DNA of 64,000 nucleotides, taken from NCBI GenBank assembly GCA_910584195.1, contig CAJTYV010000002.1:186001-250000 (forward strand), written 5' to 3'. This document shows positions 26,325-35,722 of this stretch, piece after piece. Position 1 is the stretch's first letter. Each line of letters starts with the position of its first letter. This DNA is from an uncultured Ruminococcus sp. GTDB lineage: Bacteria > Bacillota > Clostridia > Oscillospirales > Ruminococcaceae. The position numbers and the translations under genes were made by a program. The notes under the pieces were generated by a model, which saw nothing but the letters and a program-made list of their open reading frames with translations, was not told the DNA's origin and made no database searches.

Positions 26325-27760
26325 AGCTTTGGCAAAAGATATTTCTTAGTTCACTAATGCTGATTATAGCCGTAATGAATATCGTATCCATTACTCTGCT
26401 CGGAAACAGTCATCATCTGAGCATAGAACGTGAACAATCTCACGCGGTCAACGAACACGAATATTTAACATCGACTTTTATAAATACAGTAACTTATGAA
26501 AAACTTTCTCAGGAAGTCCTTACAATAAAATTAACTAAAATCGACAAAGCAGCGGAATACACTGTAAACAGCATGAGCAGGAACATAAATTCAGCTATAT
26601 ACTATGATACGCAAGCTTCTGCGGCTATTAAAATGCCGAACAAACTAAATAAACTTATACATGAAGAGCTGCTTGACAATATTGATCTGTCATGCGAAGA
26701 ATATACGATACTTACACTTGAATCGGAAGACAAACAGTTTATGACTGTTGGTTCGGCTATACAATTGGACGGAGAGCTTTATTATATAGTAACAGCCTCG
26801 GATATTACGGAAATTTTCCGTCTTCATAACAGCCAATCCGATTTTGTAAGAGAAATCAGTATTATTTCATCTGCCGTCATATCGCTTATACTTCTTATTA
26901 TAACCATAACTCTGCTTAAACCTTTGAATCGTCTAAACGTCTATACTAAAGCAATAGCAGGAGGACAGTACAATATACGAATACTAAAAAAGGGCAGCCG
27001 CGAATTCTGCGAACTTGCAGATAATATGAATATTATGGCAGACGCTGTTCAAAGTCACGCCATACATCTTGAAAAAATAGCGGAATCACGTCAGACTTTT
27101 ATTGCCAACCTTGCCCATGAAATGAAGACTCCTCTTACTTCAATCCTTGGATTCGGAGATCTGCTGCGCATTAAAAAAAATGTCACCGACAGCGAAAGAA
27201 TCGAGTATGCTGCCGTTATAGTCGATGAAACAAAAAGACTTCGTTCGCTTTCCGGAAAACTCATGGAGCTTGCAGCAATGGGCGGAACTGAGATCGAAAA
27301 AAAATCAGTTGATCTCAAAAAGCTTATCGGAGATACCGAAACCGCACTTACTCCCCTGCTTAACAAGCGAAATATCTCCTTAATAACAGAAACAGACGAT
27401 ATAATTATTAAAGCGGATGCGGAACTTTTCAAATCTCTGCTTTACAACATTGTTGAAAATGCCGTAAAAGCTTCTCCTGATAACTCCGAAATTACTTTGA
27501 AAGCAAAAAGGAATAAAGAAAAAGCGGTCATAACAGTTTCAGACCATGGTATAGGAATGACAAAAGAGGAAACGAAACGCGTATTTGAACCCTTTTATAT
27601 GGCGGATAAATCACGCAGCAGAAAGGCAGGCGGAGCAGGACTCGGACTTGCCCTGTGTGCAGAAATTGCAAAACTTCACAATTCCGCACTGAAAATTGAC
27701 AGTTCACCCGGAAAAGGTACAACTGTTTATATTGAAATGCCGGAGGCGAAAGGCAAATGA
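26321..27760 (+). CDS. Sensor histidine kinase
   Basis: 479 residues. A membrane helix (about 7-28), an extracytoplasmic sensor of about 155 residues, a second helix (about 183-203), HAMP, the dimerisation helix with the phospho-His in NLAHEMKTPLTSILG (about 266), then the HATPase domain with NIVENAVKAS, SDHGIGM and GAGLGLALC. It is co-translated with the regulator and the membrane protein after it. The sensor domain shows no known ligand fold. Confidence 0.94.
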   Translation: MKLWQKIFLSSLMLIIAVMNIVSITLLGNSHHLSIEREQSHAVNEHEYLTSTFINTVTYEKLSQEVLTIKLTKIDKAAEYTVNSMSRNINSAIYYDTQASAAIKMPNKLNKLIHEELLDNIDLSCEEYTILTLESEDKQFMTVGSAIQLDGELYYIVTASDITEIFRLHNSQSDFVREISIISSAVISLILLIITITLLKPLNRLNVYTKAIAGGQYNIRILKKGSREFCELADNMNIMADAVQSHAIHLEKIAESRQTFIANLAHEMKTPLTSILGFGDLLRIKKNVTDSERIEYAAVIVDETKRLRSLSGKLMELAAMGGTEIEKKSVDLKKLIGDTETALTPLLNKRNISLITETDDIIIKADAELFKSLLYNIVENAVKASPDNSEITLKAKRNKEKAVITVSDHGIGMTKEETKRVFEPFYMADKSRSRKAGGAGLGLALCAEIAKLHNSALKIDSSPGKGTTVYIEMPEAKGK

Positions 27761-28743
27761 AACAGAATATAATTTTTACGTTTCTAACGGCTGTTATACT
27801 TGCCGTTGGCTTTTATGCGGTAGATATAGCGAAACTGCTGGGTTTCGGGAAAGATGAAGAAAAGTTCATAACAGCGGAAAAAACATCGTCAAATCAGATA
27901 TATCTTTCAAACACAAATACACAGATAGCTCCCTTAAGGCTAATACAGGGAGATACCTTTCCGGCTGATGACAGGTCTGCCGCTGCTGCTTCGGCAATGG
28001 TTAAAGCTATGGCGAAAAACAGCGAGATTTCCTCAATTTCATGGGGGATCGACACTGACCTTATCTCCTCGTGGCAGGTAAGTGAAAACGACTATATTTT
28101 CATAAATAACTGGGAATATATCGGCAAAAGAAAAAACAAACGCAAACTTGACTGCATAATAGACTCAAAGAGTCTTACAATTGTTTATATACGTTTTTAC
28201 GATGAATATTCCGATCAGCCGTCCTCCGCAAACGTTAGCCGCGGACTTGAACAGTTTGACGAAGATTCTAAGTTGTTTTATAACTCTCTTGACGTTATCG
28301 AAACGAAAATAAGAGAGGAAATTCCCGATCAATCCCAAAGTTTAAACGATCTCAAAGTATATAAGAGCATATCTGTACGCGATATTGACGAACTGAACTA
28401 CAGGTGTAATTATCAGTACAGCACTATAAAAAAAATCATGGAAAATAACTTCAATTCAAAACTTGCATCCTTTATGGTATCGCCCTCACTGTTCCTGAAT
28501 ACAGGAATTTATGACGAGAATACTGAAACAGAGATTTGCGGAGTGACGCCGATACTTGAAAAAATACAGGAATTCTCAAGAGCTGAATCCCCCGAATACA
28601 CCGCATATGGCAGCTGTATCTATCAGACTGTCTCCCTGAAGAATGACCGGCTTACGATAATCTATAACGCACTCAGCAATACTGTTGAGGGATATTTCTA
28701 CGACGGCATCTTAACTGATTCGGAAACAGCAATAATAAATTAA
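27757..28743 (+). CDS. Membrane-anchored protein of the two-component operon (YycH-like in context)
   Basis: 328 residues. One N-terminal membrane helix (about 5-25), then a soluble domain expected outside the cell. It overlaps the kinase by 4 bp, so it is clearly co-expressed. The arrangement recalls YycH/YycI, which modulate the WalK kinase from outside, but I see no sequence signature proving this family. A role as kinase modulator is inference. Confidence 0.65.
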   Translation: MKQNIIFTFLTAVILAVGFYAVDIAKLLGFGKDEEKFITAEKTSSNQIYLSNTNTQIAPLRLIQGDTFPADDRSAAAASAMVKAMAKNSEISSISWGIDTDLISSWQVSENDYIFINNWEYIGKRKNKRKLDCIIDSKSLTIVYIRFYDEYSDQPSSANVSRGLEQFDEDSKLFYNSLDVIETKIREEIPDQSQSLNDLKVYKSISVRDIDELNYRCNYQYSTIKKIMENNFNSKLASFMVSPSLFLNTGIYDENTETEICGVTPILEKIQEFSRAESPEYTAYGSCIYQTVSLKNDRLTIIYNALSNTVEGYFYDGILTDSETAIIN

Positions 28744-28777
28744 GACAGCGCCTTACAATTATTGTTCGGCGCTGTCT
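28743..28777. terminator. Probable terminator after the two-component operon
   Basis: AGACAGCGCC pairs with GGCGCTGTCT around a loop of about 15 nt. The T-run is poor on plus and moderate on minus (TTAATTTATTATT), so it may also stop metK transcripts. Confidence 0.6.
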
Positions 28778-28811
28778 AATAGTCTGTTCAGGCTCTTGAG
28801 CTATTGAATTT

Positions 28812-28938
28812 TTCAAAGCTCTGCTTTCAACAAGCAGACGGCTTACGATAGTAAGCCGGATTCAGTCGGAGATTGTATCTCCGACTGAATCTAAAGATGT
28901 TCGCCGCCTAAGAAGCGGGGACATCGTCTGCGGTTATA
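28812..28938 (+). repeat. Structured intergenic repeat, copy B (short form)
   Basis: The first 104 bp match copy C with 2 differences. Hairpin 3 is a perfect 15-bp stem (GATTCAGTCGGAGAT/ATCTCCGACTGAATC, loop tgt). The enclosing stem GATGTTC/GGACATC closes directly over CCGC/GCGG, because the inner block present in copies A and C is missing. It ends GCGGTTATA, where TTA is the reverse of the metK stop codon. Confidence 0.85.
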
Positions 28939-30121
28939 AATTTACAGCAGCCCTGAGAACTTCCGCTTTATCAGTTTTTTCCCATGCAGCTCCCAGATCT
29001 TCACGTCCCATATGTCCGTATGCCGCAAGACGGCGATACTGAGGTTTTTTCAGATCAAGCATTTTGATAATAGCCGATGGTCTGAGATCGAATATCTTGG
29101 AAACTGCTTCGGAAATAATAGTCTCATCAGCCTTTCCCGTACCGAATGTGTCAACAAGAACGGAAAGGGGCTTAGCTACTCCGATAGCATATGAAAGCTG
29201 TACCTCGCACTTATCCGCCAGACCTGCTGCAACAATATTTTTAGCGATATACCGCGCTGCATAAGCTGCTGAACGGTCAACCTTCGTAGGATCTTTTCCG
29301 CTGAACGCTCCGCCGCCGTGACGTGAATATCCGCCGTATGTATCAACTATTATTTTACGGCCCGTAAGACCACTGTCACCCTGCGGTCCGCCGATGACAA
29401 ATCGTCCCGTTGGATTTATATAAAGCTTTGTGTTTTCGTCCAAAAGCTCGGTGGGAATAACTTCTCGAATAACGTATTCCTCGATATCGCGTCTTAGCTG
29501 TTCCAACGAAATATCGGCAGAATGCTGAGAGGATACCACAACTGCGTCAACTCTTACGGGTTTATCATCATGATACTCTACAGTCACCTGAGATTTTCCA
29601 TCAGGACGGAGATAACGGAGCGTGCCGTCCTTGCGCACTTCCGTAAGTTTCATAACAAGCTTATGCGCAAGAGAAATCGGAAGCGGCATAAGCTCCGGCG
29701 TTTCGCTGCATGCATAACCGAACATTATTCCCTGATCGCCTGCACCATTGGAAAGTCCGTCGCTTTCATCGTTTTCCTCACGGTATTCGTAAGCTTCATT
29801 CACGCCCATAGCAATGTCCGGGGACTGTTCGTCAATAGTTGTGATAACGGAGCAGGTATGAGCATCAAAACCATATTTTGCCCTGTCATAACCGATGTCC
29901 GCAACTACTTTTCGTGCGATTTTCGGAATATCGACCTTAGCCTTGGTGGAAATTTCTCCCATGCACATTATCATTCCTGTCGTAACAACCGTTTCGCAGG
30001 CAACGCGGGAATTTTCGTCCTGCTCAAGCATAGCGTCCAGTACGGCATCCGAGATCTGATCGCATATTTTATCGGGATGACCTTCCGTTACTGATTCAGA
30101 TGTGAAAAATACCTTTTTCAT
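28934..30121 (-). CDS. metK: S-adenosylmethionine synthetase MetK
   Basis: 395 residues, full length. Signatures: SESVTEGHPDKICDQISDA at the N-terminus, GAGDQGIMFGYA and GGGAFSGKDPTKVDRSAAY. It makes SAM from methionine and ATP. It is controlled by the SAM-I riboswitch upstream, so product feedback is direct. Its stop codon lies in the terminal bases of structured repeat B. Confidence 0.98.
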   Translation of the reverse strand: MKKVFFTSESVTEGHPDKICDQISDAVLDAMLEQDENSRVACETVVTTGMIMCMGEISTKAKVDIPKIARKVVADIGYDRAKYGFDAHTCSVITTIDEQSPDIAMGVNEAYEYREENDESDGLSNGAGDQGIMFGYACSETPELMPLPISLAHKLVMKLTEVRKDGTLRYLRPDGKSQVTVEYHDDKPVRVDAVVVSSQHSADISLEQLRRDIEEYVIREVIPTELLDENTKLYINPTGRFVIGGPQGDSGLTGRKIIVDTYGGYSRHGGGAFSGKDPTKVDRSAAYAARYIAKNIVAAGLADKCEVQLSYAIGVAKPLSVLVDTFGTGKADETIISEAVSKIFDLRPSAIIKMLDLKKPQYRRLAAYGHMGREDLGAAWEKTDKAEVLRAAVNL

Positions 30122-30183
30122 TTTTGACCTCCATAATATTTTTTAGAAATCCGCCAGAAAATTTGTTCGGATTATTTTTTACC

Positions 30184-30213
30184 AAAAGAAAAGCGCCCAT
30201 ACCGTTGGACGCT
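30184..30213 (-). terminator. Regulated terminator of the SAM-I riboswitch
   Basis: On the minus strand AGCGTCC-aacggtat-GGGCGCT is followed by TTTTCTTTT, between the aptamer and metK. SAM binding should promote its formation. Confidence 0.85.
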
Positions 30214-30244
30214 GTGATTTCTGAGTTTCGGAAATTGCTCATTG

Positions 30245-30356
30245 ATCCTCATCTTTCGGTATATACCGCAGGATTTAGCACCGATACTCAAGCTTTTACG
30301 CTTGGCAGGTTGCCGGGCTTCACAGGACCTGTTTCCTCCGCCGCTCTTGATAAGGT
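30245..30356 (-). promoter_or_regulatory. SAM-I riboswitch (S-box) of metK
   Basis: On the minus strand: CTTATCAAGAG, GGCGGAGG, CTGTGAAGCCCGGCAACC, GGTGCTAAATCC and AAAGATGAGG, the conserved S-box elements in order. A terminator follows, then about 60 nt and the metK start. Confidence 0.97.
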
Positions 30357-30364
30357 ATGATTTA

Positions 30365-30393
30365 ATTATACTATATTTATAACATTTTGTCAA
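30365..30393 (-). promoter_or_regulatory. metK promoter
   Basis: TTGACA (30388-30393), 17 bp, TATAAT (30365-30370) on the minus strand, just before the riboswitch. Confidence 0.85.
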
Positions 30394-30419
30394 TAGGCAA
30401 AGAAAATTTTTCACGCCGT

Positions 30420-31073
30420 TTATTTTGTCAGCAGCTTCTCCAGAGGCTGTCTTGTGAGTTTAGTAAAGAATTTTACCGTAATACCCGTAAACAATGCCGA
30501 AATTAAAGTACCCTCGCGAGTTCCGAAAATTTTCATTTTGAAAAATATCATTGATAACATTATTGATAAAACAACGCACATTATATCAAAAACTATTTTC
30601 AAATTGCCGAACTGCTTACCCGAAACATCTGAAACCGCTTTGACAAAAGCTTCTCCCGAATTCATTATTGCATCAGCCGTCACAGCAAGGGATATTCCGA
30701 ACCCGAGAATCGCTATACCGGATATTACCATTATCAATTTCATTATGTATACATCGGTGGGTATATTCTTAACTATCATCATACATATATCCGTAAACCA
30801 ACCGAATAAAAATGATAACGGTATCTGTAAAAATTGTATAAGACGGAATTTTTTCCGTAAAATAATTATCTGCCCTGCTATAAGCATGCAGTTCCATATA
30901 ATCAGCCAGTTTCCAAGAGAAAGCTGTGTGAATTTCAGACTCAAAATATTAGATACGGAAGAAATGGGAGACATTCCCAATTCTCCATGTTTTGTAAGAG
31001 CAACTCCAAGCGCCGAAACGAATAAGCTTACAATGCATAGAACATATCTTTTTATCAATTCCTTCTTAGACAT
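30420..31073 (-). CDS. YczE/YitT-type integral membrane protein
   Basis: 217 residues from ATG 31073; a TTG at 31088 is an alternative start. Five to six membrane helices are predicted, with the family phrase GVALTKHGELGMSPISSVSNILS near the N-terminus, as in YczE/YyaS/YitT proteins. The substrate is unknown. The start overlaps the yolD stop by 8 bp, placing it last in the polymerase operon. Confidence 0.8.
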   Translation of the reverse strand: MSKKELIKRYVLCIVSLFVSALGVALTKHGELGMSPISSVSNILSLKFTQLSLGNWLIIWNCMLIAGQIIILRKKFRLIQFLQIPLSFLFGWFTDICMMIVKNIPTDVYIMKLIMVISGIAILGFGISLAVTADAIMNSGEAFVKAVSDVSGKQFGNLKIVFDIMCVVLSIMLSMIFFKMKIFGTREGTLISALFTGITVKFFTKLTRQPLEKLLTK

Positions 31074-31485
31074 TTTCTTCACTCTCAATTAAATTTATTT
31101 CGTATATATCTTTTATGAGGATTTTTCTTCCGTCCTTGAAAATAACTGCCGATTCGTATTCTTCTATCAAACGCACTTCGCCAATTACTTTAACATACCT
31201 TCCCCCGTTTTTTCTTTCATCGGGAATAAAATACGTTATTTCCGCTTTTGGTAAATAATATATATTTTCGGCTATATACCTGAGTTTACTGTTAAGCTCG
31301 GCAGCTTTGTCCTCGTCCAATTCAATACGGCTGTCCGTAATACGCGCGGTTTCTTCAACTTCGTCTTCATATCCTGTAAGTGCGGCAAACGGTGAAAACT
31401 GAGCCGCTCTGTCGTGAAGCGGCATTTTTGGATATTCCGATTTTGGACGCGGAAGATCTATAATATCATCATAATAATTTTTCAT
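31066..31485 (-). CDS. YolD-like protein
   Basis: 139 residues. PLHDRAAQFSPFAALTGYEDEVEE is the YolD-like signature, followed by a small beta-rich domain. YolD proteins are encoded beside Y-family polymerases (UvrX/UmuC type) in Firmicutes and are thought to act as UmuD-like partners. The start overlaps the polymerase stop by 4 bp. Confidence 0.88.
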   Translation of the reverse strand: MKNYYDDIIDLPRPKSEYPKMPLHDRAAQFSPFAALTGYEDEVEETARITDSRIELDEDKAAELNSKLRYIAENIYYLPKAEITYFIPDERKNGGRYVKVIGEVRLIEEYESAVIFKDGRKILIKDIYEINLIESEENV

Positions 31486-33005
31486 GCCTTATGACCGCCT
31501 ATCTGATCGTTTCTGTTTCTTGCCGTAGCTCCCTCCTGCAAACTCATACCTTTTATAATTGCATTTTTACCGAATTTCCGCTTAATATCCAAAATTGCCC
31601 TCTGCCTCTTTTTCTCGCGTTCAAGACAAAGCTCCTCCTGTTGACGAATTTTTTCTTTTTGTTCATAATCTGTGAAAAAGTCAAGCTGGTCAAAACTGTT
31701 TTCTCTATTAGCAGAGCTTTCGGCAACTACATTATTTGCCGTAAGAGTTATCCGCCTTACCCAAAGAGTGCTGTTCGTAATTTTCTCATAAAGCTCGGTA
31801 ACAGTATCTGTTATAAGCCGCGACGATGCTGTTTTTCTGCTTAAATTAAAGGTACCGTGAGCATGCTTAGGCACTTTTCTGCCATAACGGTCGGTTTTTA
31901 CTTCTCCGTTATAGAGATTTTTTATTTTAGAATCTGTAATATTTATAATATCATAGCCTATAGTAAGTATGATCTGATTTGTCACAAGTCCTTTTTCGGC
32001 AAGTTCAAGAGACAATAAATCCGCCATTTCACGTACTATAAGTCTTGTGCGCTCAAAATCACACGGTTCCTGAAGAACCTGACCGGAGCATATGCTGTTA
32101 TTTTCCGGACGGTAACTCTTAATATCCGAAATAGTACACGGCTCATGCCCCCACGCATGATCAATAAGCAGCTCGGCATTCACGCCGAACATTTTAAAAA
32201 GACAATCCTCATAATCAATGGAAAATCTCGCAATATCACCCATAGTATAAAGTCCCGCCGCTTCAAGCCTCTCGGAATATCCGCGTCCTATACGCCAAAA
32301 ATCCGTAAGAGGGCGGTGTTCCCATAAAAGCCGCCGATAACTCGTCTCATCAAGCTCGGCAATACGAACTCCGTCTTTGTCTGCCGGCATTTTCTTTGCC
32401 ACAATGTCCATAGCGACCTTGCACAAATACAAATTAGTACCGATTCCTGCTGTCGCTGTGATTCCCACAGACTCAAGCACATCCCGTATGATAGTTACAG
32501 TCAGTTCATGCGCGGTCATACGATAAGTTTTCAAATACGAAGTTAAATCAATAAAAACTTCATCGATCGAGTAAACGTGTATATCCTCGTGAGAGACGTA
32601 TTTCAGGTAAATTTCATAAATTTTCGTGCTGAATTCCATATAATGAGCCATTTGCGGAGACGCTGTCAGAAATCCTACCGCAAGCTCAGGATGAGCTTCA
32701 AGCTCTTCGGCATCCGCAGATTCGCCTTGAAATTCCGCACGAAAATCATGTATTTTTCTGCGGTAATCATTCAATCTAACAGCATTTACTTTTTTCAAGA
32801 GACGAATCACCTCAAAAAGCCTTGCGCGTCCCGGAATTCCATATGATTTCAAAGCTGGAGAAACTGCAAGACATATGGTTTTCTCTGTACGTGCCGTGTC
32901 TGCGACCACAAGGTGCGCCGTCATGGGATCGAGTCCTCTTTCCACACATTCAACTGAAGCATAAAAAGATTTAAGATCAATAGCTGCATATATTCTATCC
33001 TGCAT
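31482..33005 (-). CDS. Y-family translesion DNA polymerase (UvrX/DinB-like)
   Basis: 507 residues from ATG 33005, with AGGGAGG upstream. Conserved blocks: YAAIDLKSFYASVECVERGLDP (first metal Asp), VYSIDEVFIDLT (catalytic Asp-Glu), TATAGIGTNLYLCKVAMD, and a little-finger domain (about 340-430). It synthesises across damaged bases with low fidelity. The long form paired with yolD is typical of UvrX-type mutagenesis cassettes. I found no LexA box in the leader. Confidence 0.92.
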   Translation of the reverse strand: MQDRIYAAIDLKSFYASVECVERGLDPMTAHLVVADTARTEKTICLAVSPALKSYGIPGRARLFEVIRLLKKVNAVRLNDYRRKIHDFRAEFQGESADAEELEAHPELAVGFLTASPQMAHYMEFSTKIYEIYLKYVSHEDIHVYSIDEVFIDLTSYLKTYRMTAHELTVTIIRDVLESVGITATAGIGTNLYLCKVAMDIVAKKMPADKDGVRIAELDETSYRRLLWEHRPLTDFWRIGRGYSERLEAAGLYTMGDIARFSIDYEDCLFKMFGVNAELLIDHAWGHEPCTISDIKSYRPENNSICSGQVLQEPCDFERTRLIVREMADLLSLELAEKGLVTNQIILTIGYDIINITDSKIKNLYNGEVKTDRYGRKVPKHAHGTFNLSRKTASSRLITDTVTELYEKITNSTLWVRRITLTANNVVAESSANRENSFDQLDFFTDYEQKEKIRQQEELCLEREKKRQRAILDIKRKFGKNAIIKGMSLQEGATARNRNDQIGGHKA

Positions 33006-33052
33006 TTTCAAGCCTCCCTTGAAGACAACATTTCCTTTAATACATAAATTCA

Positions 33053-33215
33053 TAATCTGTACACACAGAAATTATGCAGACGGAACTTTCATTTTTATTA
33101 TACATCTTTTAATTTCTGATGTCAACTGCCTGATTCGTATGTCAAGAAAGACGATGAAAGCATACTCTCATATGGTGAGAAGAATGACGCCGGCAGACGG
33201 ATTTTATGTCAGCAT
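33053..33215 (-). repeat. Degenerate copy of the MITE-like family (uncertain)
   Basis: AATCTGTACACACAGAAATTATG (33054-33076) resembles the left end of the element at 43433. GATGAAAGCATACT...TATGGTGAG near 33165-33185 matches its core. The right end is not recognisable. The polymerase promoter lies inside the interval. Confidence 0.4.
33097..33125 (-). promoter_or_regulatory. Promoter of the Y-family polymerase operon
   Basis: TTGACA (33120-33125), 17 bp, TATAAT (33097-33102) on the minus strand. A near-consensus promoter implies substantial expression unless repressed. Confidence 0.8.
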
Positions 33216-33324
33216 TACCGAACAGTTTGCAGTACGGGAAAATATATCTAAAAATATACGTTTCATCTTGCAAAAATACACTAAATCCGCTGTAAAAGGT
33301 TAATATCTTTCAATAATGCTATTA

Positions 33325-33353
33325 TTGACATTTTTTTTACAAAGATGTATAAT
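33325..33353 (+). promoter_or_regulatory. Promoter of the SulP transporter gene
   Basis: TTGACA (33325-33330), 17 bp, TATAAT (33348-33353). It rules out translation starts upstream of about 33360. Confidence 0.85.
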
Positions 33354-33393
33354 ATATAAGCGTTACAGAAATAAAAATTATCGGGAGGTACAT

Positions 33394-35106
33394 ATGAATT
33401 CATCAGAATCCGCAGCCGTCAAAAAAACAGAGGAAAAACTTAAGCCAAAATTATTTTCGGTAATGAAAGGCTACAGCAAAGCGCAGTTTATCAAGGACGT
33501 TATTTCCGGAATAATTGTAGCTATAATAGCCCTTCCGCTTTCAATCGCTCTTGCGCTTGCATCGGGAGTAAATCCCGAACAAGGCTTATATACTGCAATA
33601 ACCGCAGGATTTGTAGTATCGTTTCTCGGCGGAAGCAGAGTTCAGATAGCAGGTCCGACCGCCGCTTTCGCTACGATAGTAGCCGGAATAGTTGCATCAG
33701 AGGGTATGGACGGACTTGTCATATCTACTATAATGGCAGGAATATTTCTTATTATCATGGGCTTATGCCGCTTTGGAAACTTAATAAAATATATTCCCGG
33801 AACCATCACCTCGGGTTTTACATTCGGAATCGCCGTAACTATCGTTGTTGGGCAAATAAAAGATTTCTGCGGAATGTCGTTTTCGGGTTCTCCCATTGAA
33901 ACAACAGAAAAAATTGCAGAAATATTTAAATCATTAAATACATTTAATCCCATGGCGTTTCTCATAGGTATCATTTCGCTCGCTATTCTGATTTTCTGGC
34001 CTAAAAAGCTCAGTAAAATACCGCCATCACTTATTGCTGTTATCATCGGCGCTGCCATTGTAAAGCTCAGCGGAATGAATGTCAATACTATAGGAGATCT
34101 TTACACGATCTCGTCCGCTCCCCCATCTTTTGCTCTTCCCGAAGTAACATTCGAAAGAGTAAGGTCGCTTATTCCCAATGCGTTTACAATCGCTATACTT
34201 GCCGCTGTTGAATCGCTGCTTTCCTGTGTTGTTGCGGACGGCATGATCGGCTCGAAGCATCGTTCCAACATGGAACTTACCGCTCAGGGTGCAGGTAATA
34301 TCGTATCGGCGCTTTTCGGTGGAATCCCTGCTACGGGAGCTATCGCGCGTACAGCGGCAAATATAAAAAACGGCGGCAGAACTCCTGTTTCAGGTATGAT
34401 TCATGCAGCCGTACTGCTCATTATCCTCGTTGTGCTCATGCCCTATGCCGCTTTGATACCTATGCCTACTATCGCGGCTATACTGTTTGTAGTGGCGTAC
34501 AATATGTGCGGTTGGAGAGAAATTGTAAACTGTGTAAAAATCTCGCCTAAAAGTGATATTGCCGTACTTTTTATCACACTTGTACTTACCGTTGTATTTG
34601 ATCTTGTAATAGCTATAGGAGTGGGATTAGTCCTTGCCGCACTTCTCTTTATGAAACGTATGGCTGACGTTACAGAGGGGCACGACTGGGTATACGTTGA
34701 TGATGAAGATACCGATCCCGACCATATTTCATTGAAAAAAGTTCCCGACAATACACGCGTTTACGAAATAAACGGACCTATGTTCTTTGCCGCTTCGGAC
34801 AAGTTCAGCTACATTCTCGATGATATAAACAAAATAGACGTTCTTATCATAAGAATGCGAAACGTTCCTGCCATAGACGCTTCCGGCATTGCCGAACTTG
34901 ACAAAATAACGAAAAAATGTAAAAAACATAATATAGAGGTCGTATTCTCTCATGTAAACGAACAGCCTATGCACGCTATGGAAAAGGCTGGTTTTATCGA
35001 AAGGCTCGGACGTGAAAATTTCTGCGGTCACATCGACACTGCGCTTATCAGAGCGGAAAAACTCGAAAAAACCGCCGCAAATAACAAATCGTCAAAGAAC
35101 AGATAA
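33394..35106 (+). CDS. SulP-family anion transporter with STAS domain
   Basis: 570 residues from ATG 33394 (GGGAGG upstream). About 10-12 membrane helices are seen, with AGPTAAFATIVAGIVA and the SulP blocks PSLIAVIIGAAIVKLSG and GGIPATGAIARTAANIKNGGRTPVSGMIHA, then a cytoplasmic STAS domain (about 465-550, MRNVPAIDASGIAELDKI). Family members carry sulfate, bicarbonate or other anions. No partner gene reveals the substrate. Confidence 0.93.
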   Translation: MNSSESAAVKKTEEKLKPKLFSVMKGYSKAQFIKDVISGIIVAIIALPLSIALALASGVNPEQGLYTAITAGFVVSFLGGSRVQIAGPTAAFATIVAGIVASEGMDGLVISTIMAGIFLIIMGLCRFGNLIKYIPGTITSGFTFGIAVTIVVGQIKDFCGMSFSGSPIETTEKIAEIFKSLNTFNPMAFLIGIISLAILIFWPKKLSKIPPSLIAVIIGAAIVKLSGMNVNTIGDLYTISSAPPSFALPEVTFERVRSLIPNAFTIAILAAVESLLSCVVADGMIGSKHRSNMELTAQGAGNIVSALFGGIPATGAIARTAANIKNGGRTPVSGMIHAAVLLIILVVLMPYAALIPMPTIAAILFVVAYNMCGWREIVNCVKISPKSDIAVLFITLVLTVVFDLVIAIGVGLVLAALLFMKRMADVTEGHDWVYVDDEDTDPDHISLKKVPDNTRVYEINGPMFFAASDKFSYILDDINKIDVLIIRMRNVPAIDASGIAELDKITKKCKKHNIEVVFSHVNEQPMHAMEKAGFIERLGRENFCGHIDTALIRAEKLEKTAANNKSSKNR

Positions 35107-35168
35107 CATGAAACTTTCACTGAAAGCTGTTATAAATAATATCGGAATCCCAAATATTGAACAAAAAA

Positions 35169-35190
35169 ACAGTCCAATGGACTGTTTTTT
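35169..35190. terminator. Bidirectional terminator
   Basis: ACAGTCC-aat-GGACTGT with T-runs on both strands, between the convergent SulP and TSCPD genes. Confidence 0.85.
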
Positions 35191-35201
35191 AGCTTCCTTC
35201 A

Positions 35202-35456
35202 TTATTTCATAGATTCATAAGCTTCTCTGACTGCGATACAGAGCTGATCGGCACATGAAGTCGGTCTGCGTCCGCATGTATTTCCTTTTAGTTTTTCCTC
35301 AATTTGTTCTACGGTAAAACCGTCAACAAGCTTGGAAACCGCTTTCAAATTACCGTTGCAGCCTCCTGTAAATCTGACGTTTGTTATAACGTTGCCCTCA
35401 ATATGAAATTTTATCTCCTGAGAGCATACCATGCTTGTAATATAAGTATAATCCAT
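35202..35456 (-). CDS. TSCPD-domain protein (TIGR03905 family)
   Basis: 84 residues. FTGGCNGNLKAVSKLVDG and GNTCGRRPTSCADQLCIAV are the TSCPD signatures; four Cys suggest metal binding. The domain occurs at the end of class II ribonucleotide reductases and as stand-alone proteins of unknown role, as here. It is monocistronic. Confidence 0.9.
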   Translation of the reverse strand: MDYTYITSMVCSQEIKFHIEGNVITNVRFTGGCNGNLKAVSKLVDGFTVEQIEEKLKGNTCGRRPTSCADQLCIAVREAYESMK

Positions 35457-35509
35457 AATAACACCTCGTTAATATTTATGCAAAAATTACGTTTTTATTT
35501 CTCACATAC

Positions 35510-35538
35510 ATTCTACTATATTTTTTAACCTTTGTCAA
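35510..35538 (-). promoter_or_regulatory. Promoter of the TSCPD gene
   Basis: TTGACA (35533-35538), 17 bp, TAGAAT (35510-35515) on the minus strand. Confidence 0.7.
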
Positions 35539-35722
35539 CGATTCATTGAAATATTTATAATTTGTTTAAATTTCAGAGTTTAAGCCGCGTCAGCTTCATA
35601 ATAAAAGCATAACAAAAAATTTACAAAAAATCAATATTTTTATCCGCACATTTTACACATTTTTCCGTTAATATAAGTAAAGGCAATGAGTCTTTAAAAT
35701 TCAGAAAAAGGAGATCATAAAC

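Noticed and set aside
33006..33120. A LexA/SOS operator before the Y-family polymerase.
   Set aside because: CTGTACACACAG looks palindromic but has the spacing of neither the Gram-positive nor the E. coli LexA box.
33316..33393. N-terminal extension of the SulP protein.
   Set aside because: It covers the promoter at 33325-33353; ATG 33394 has GGGAGG upstream.
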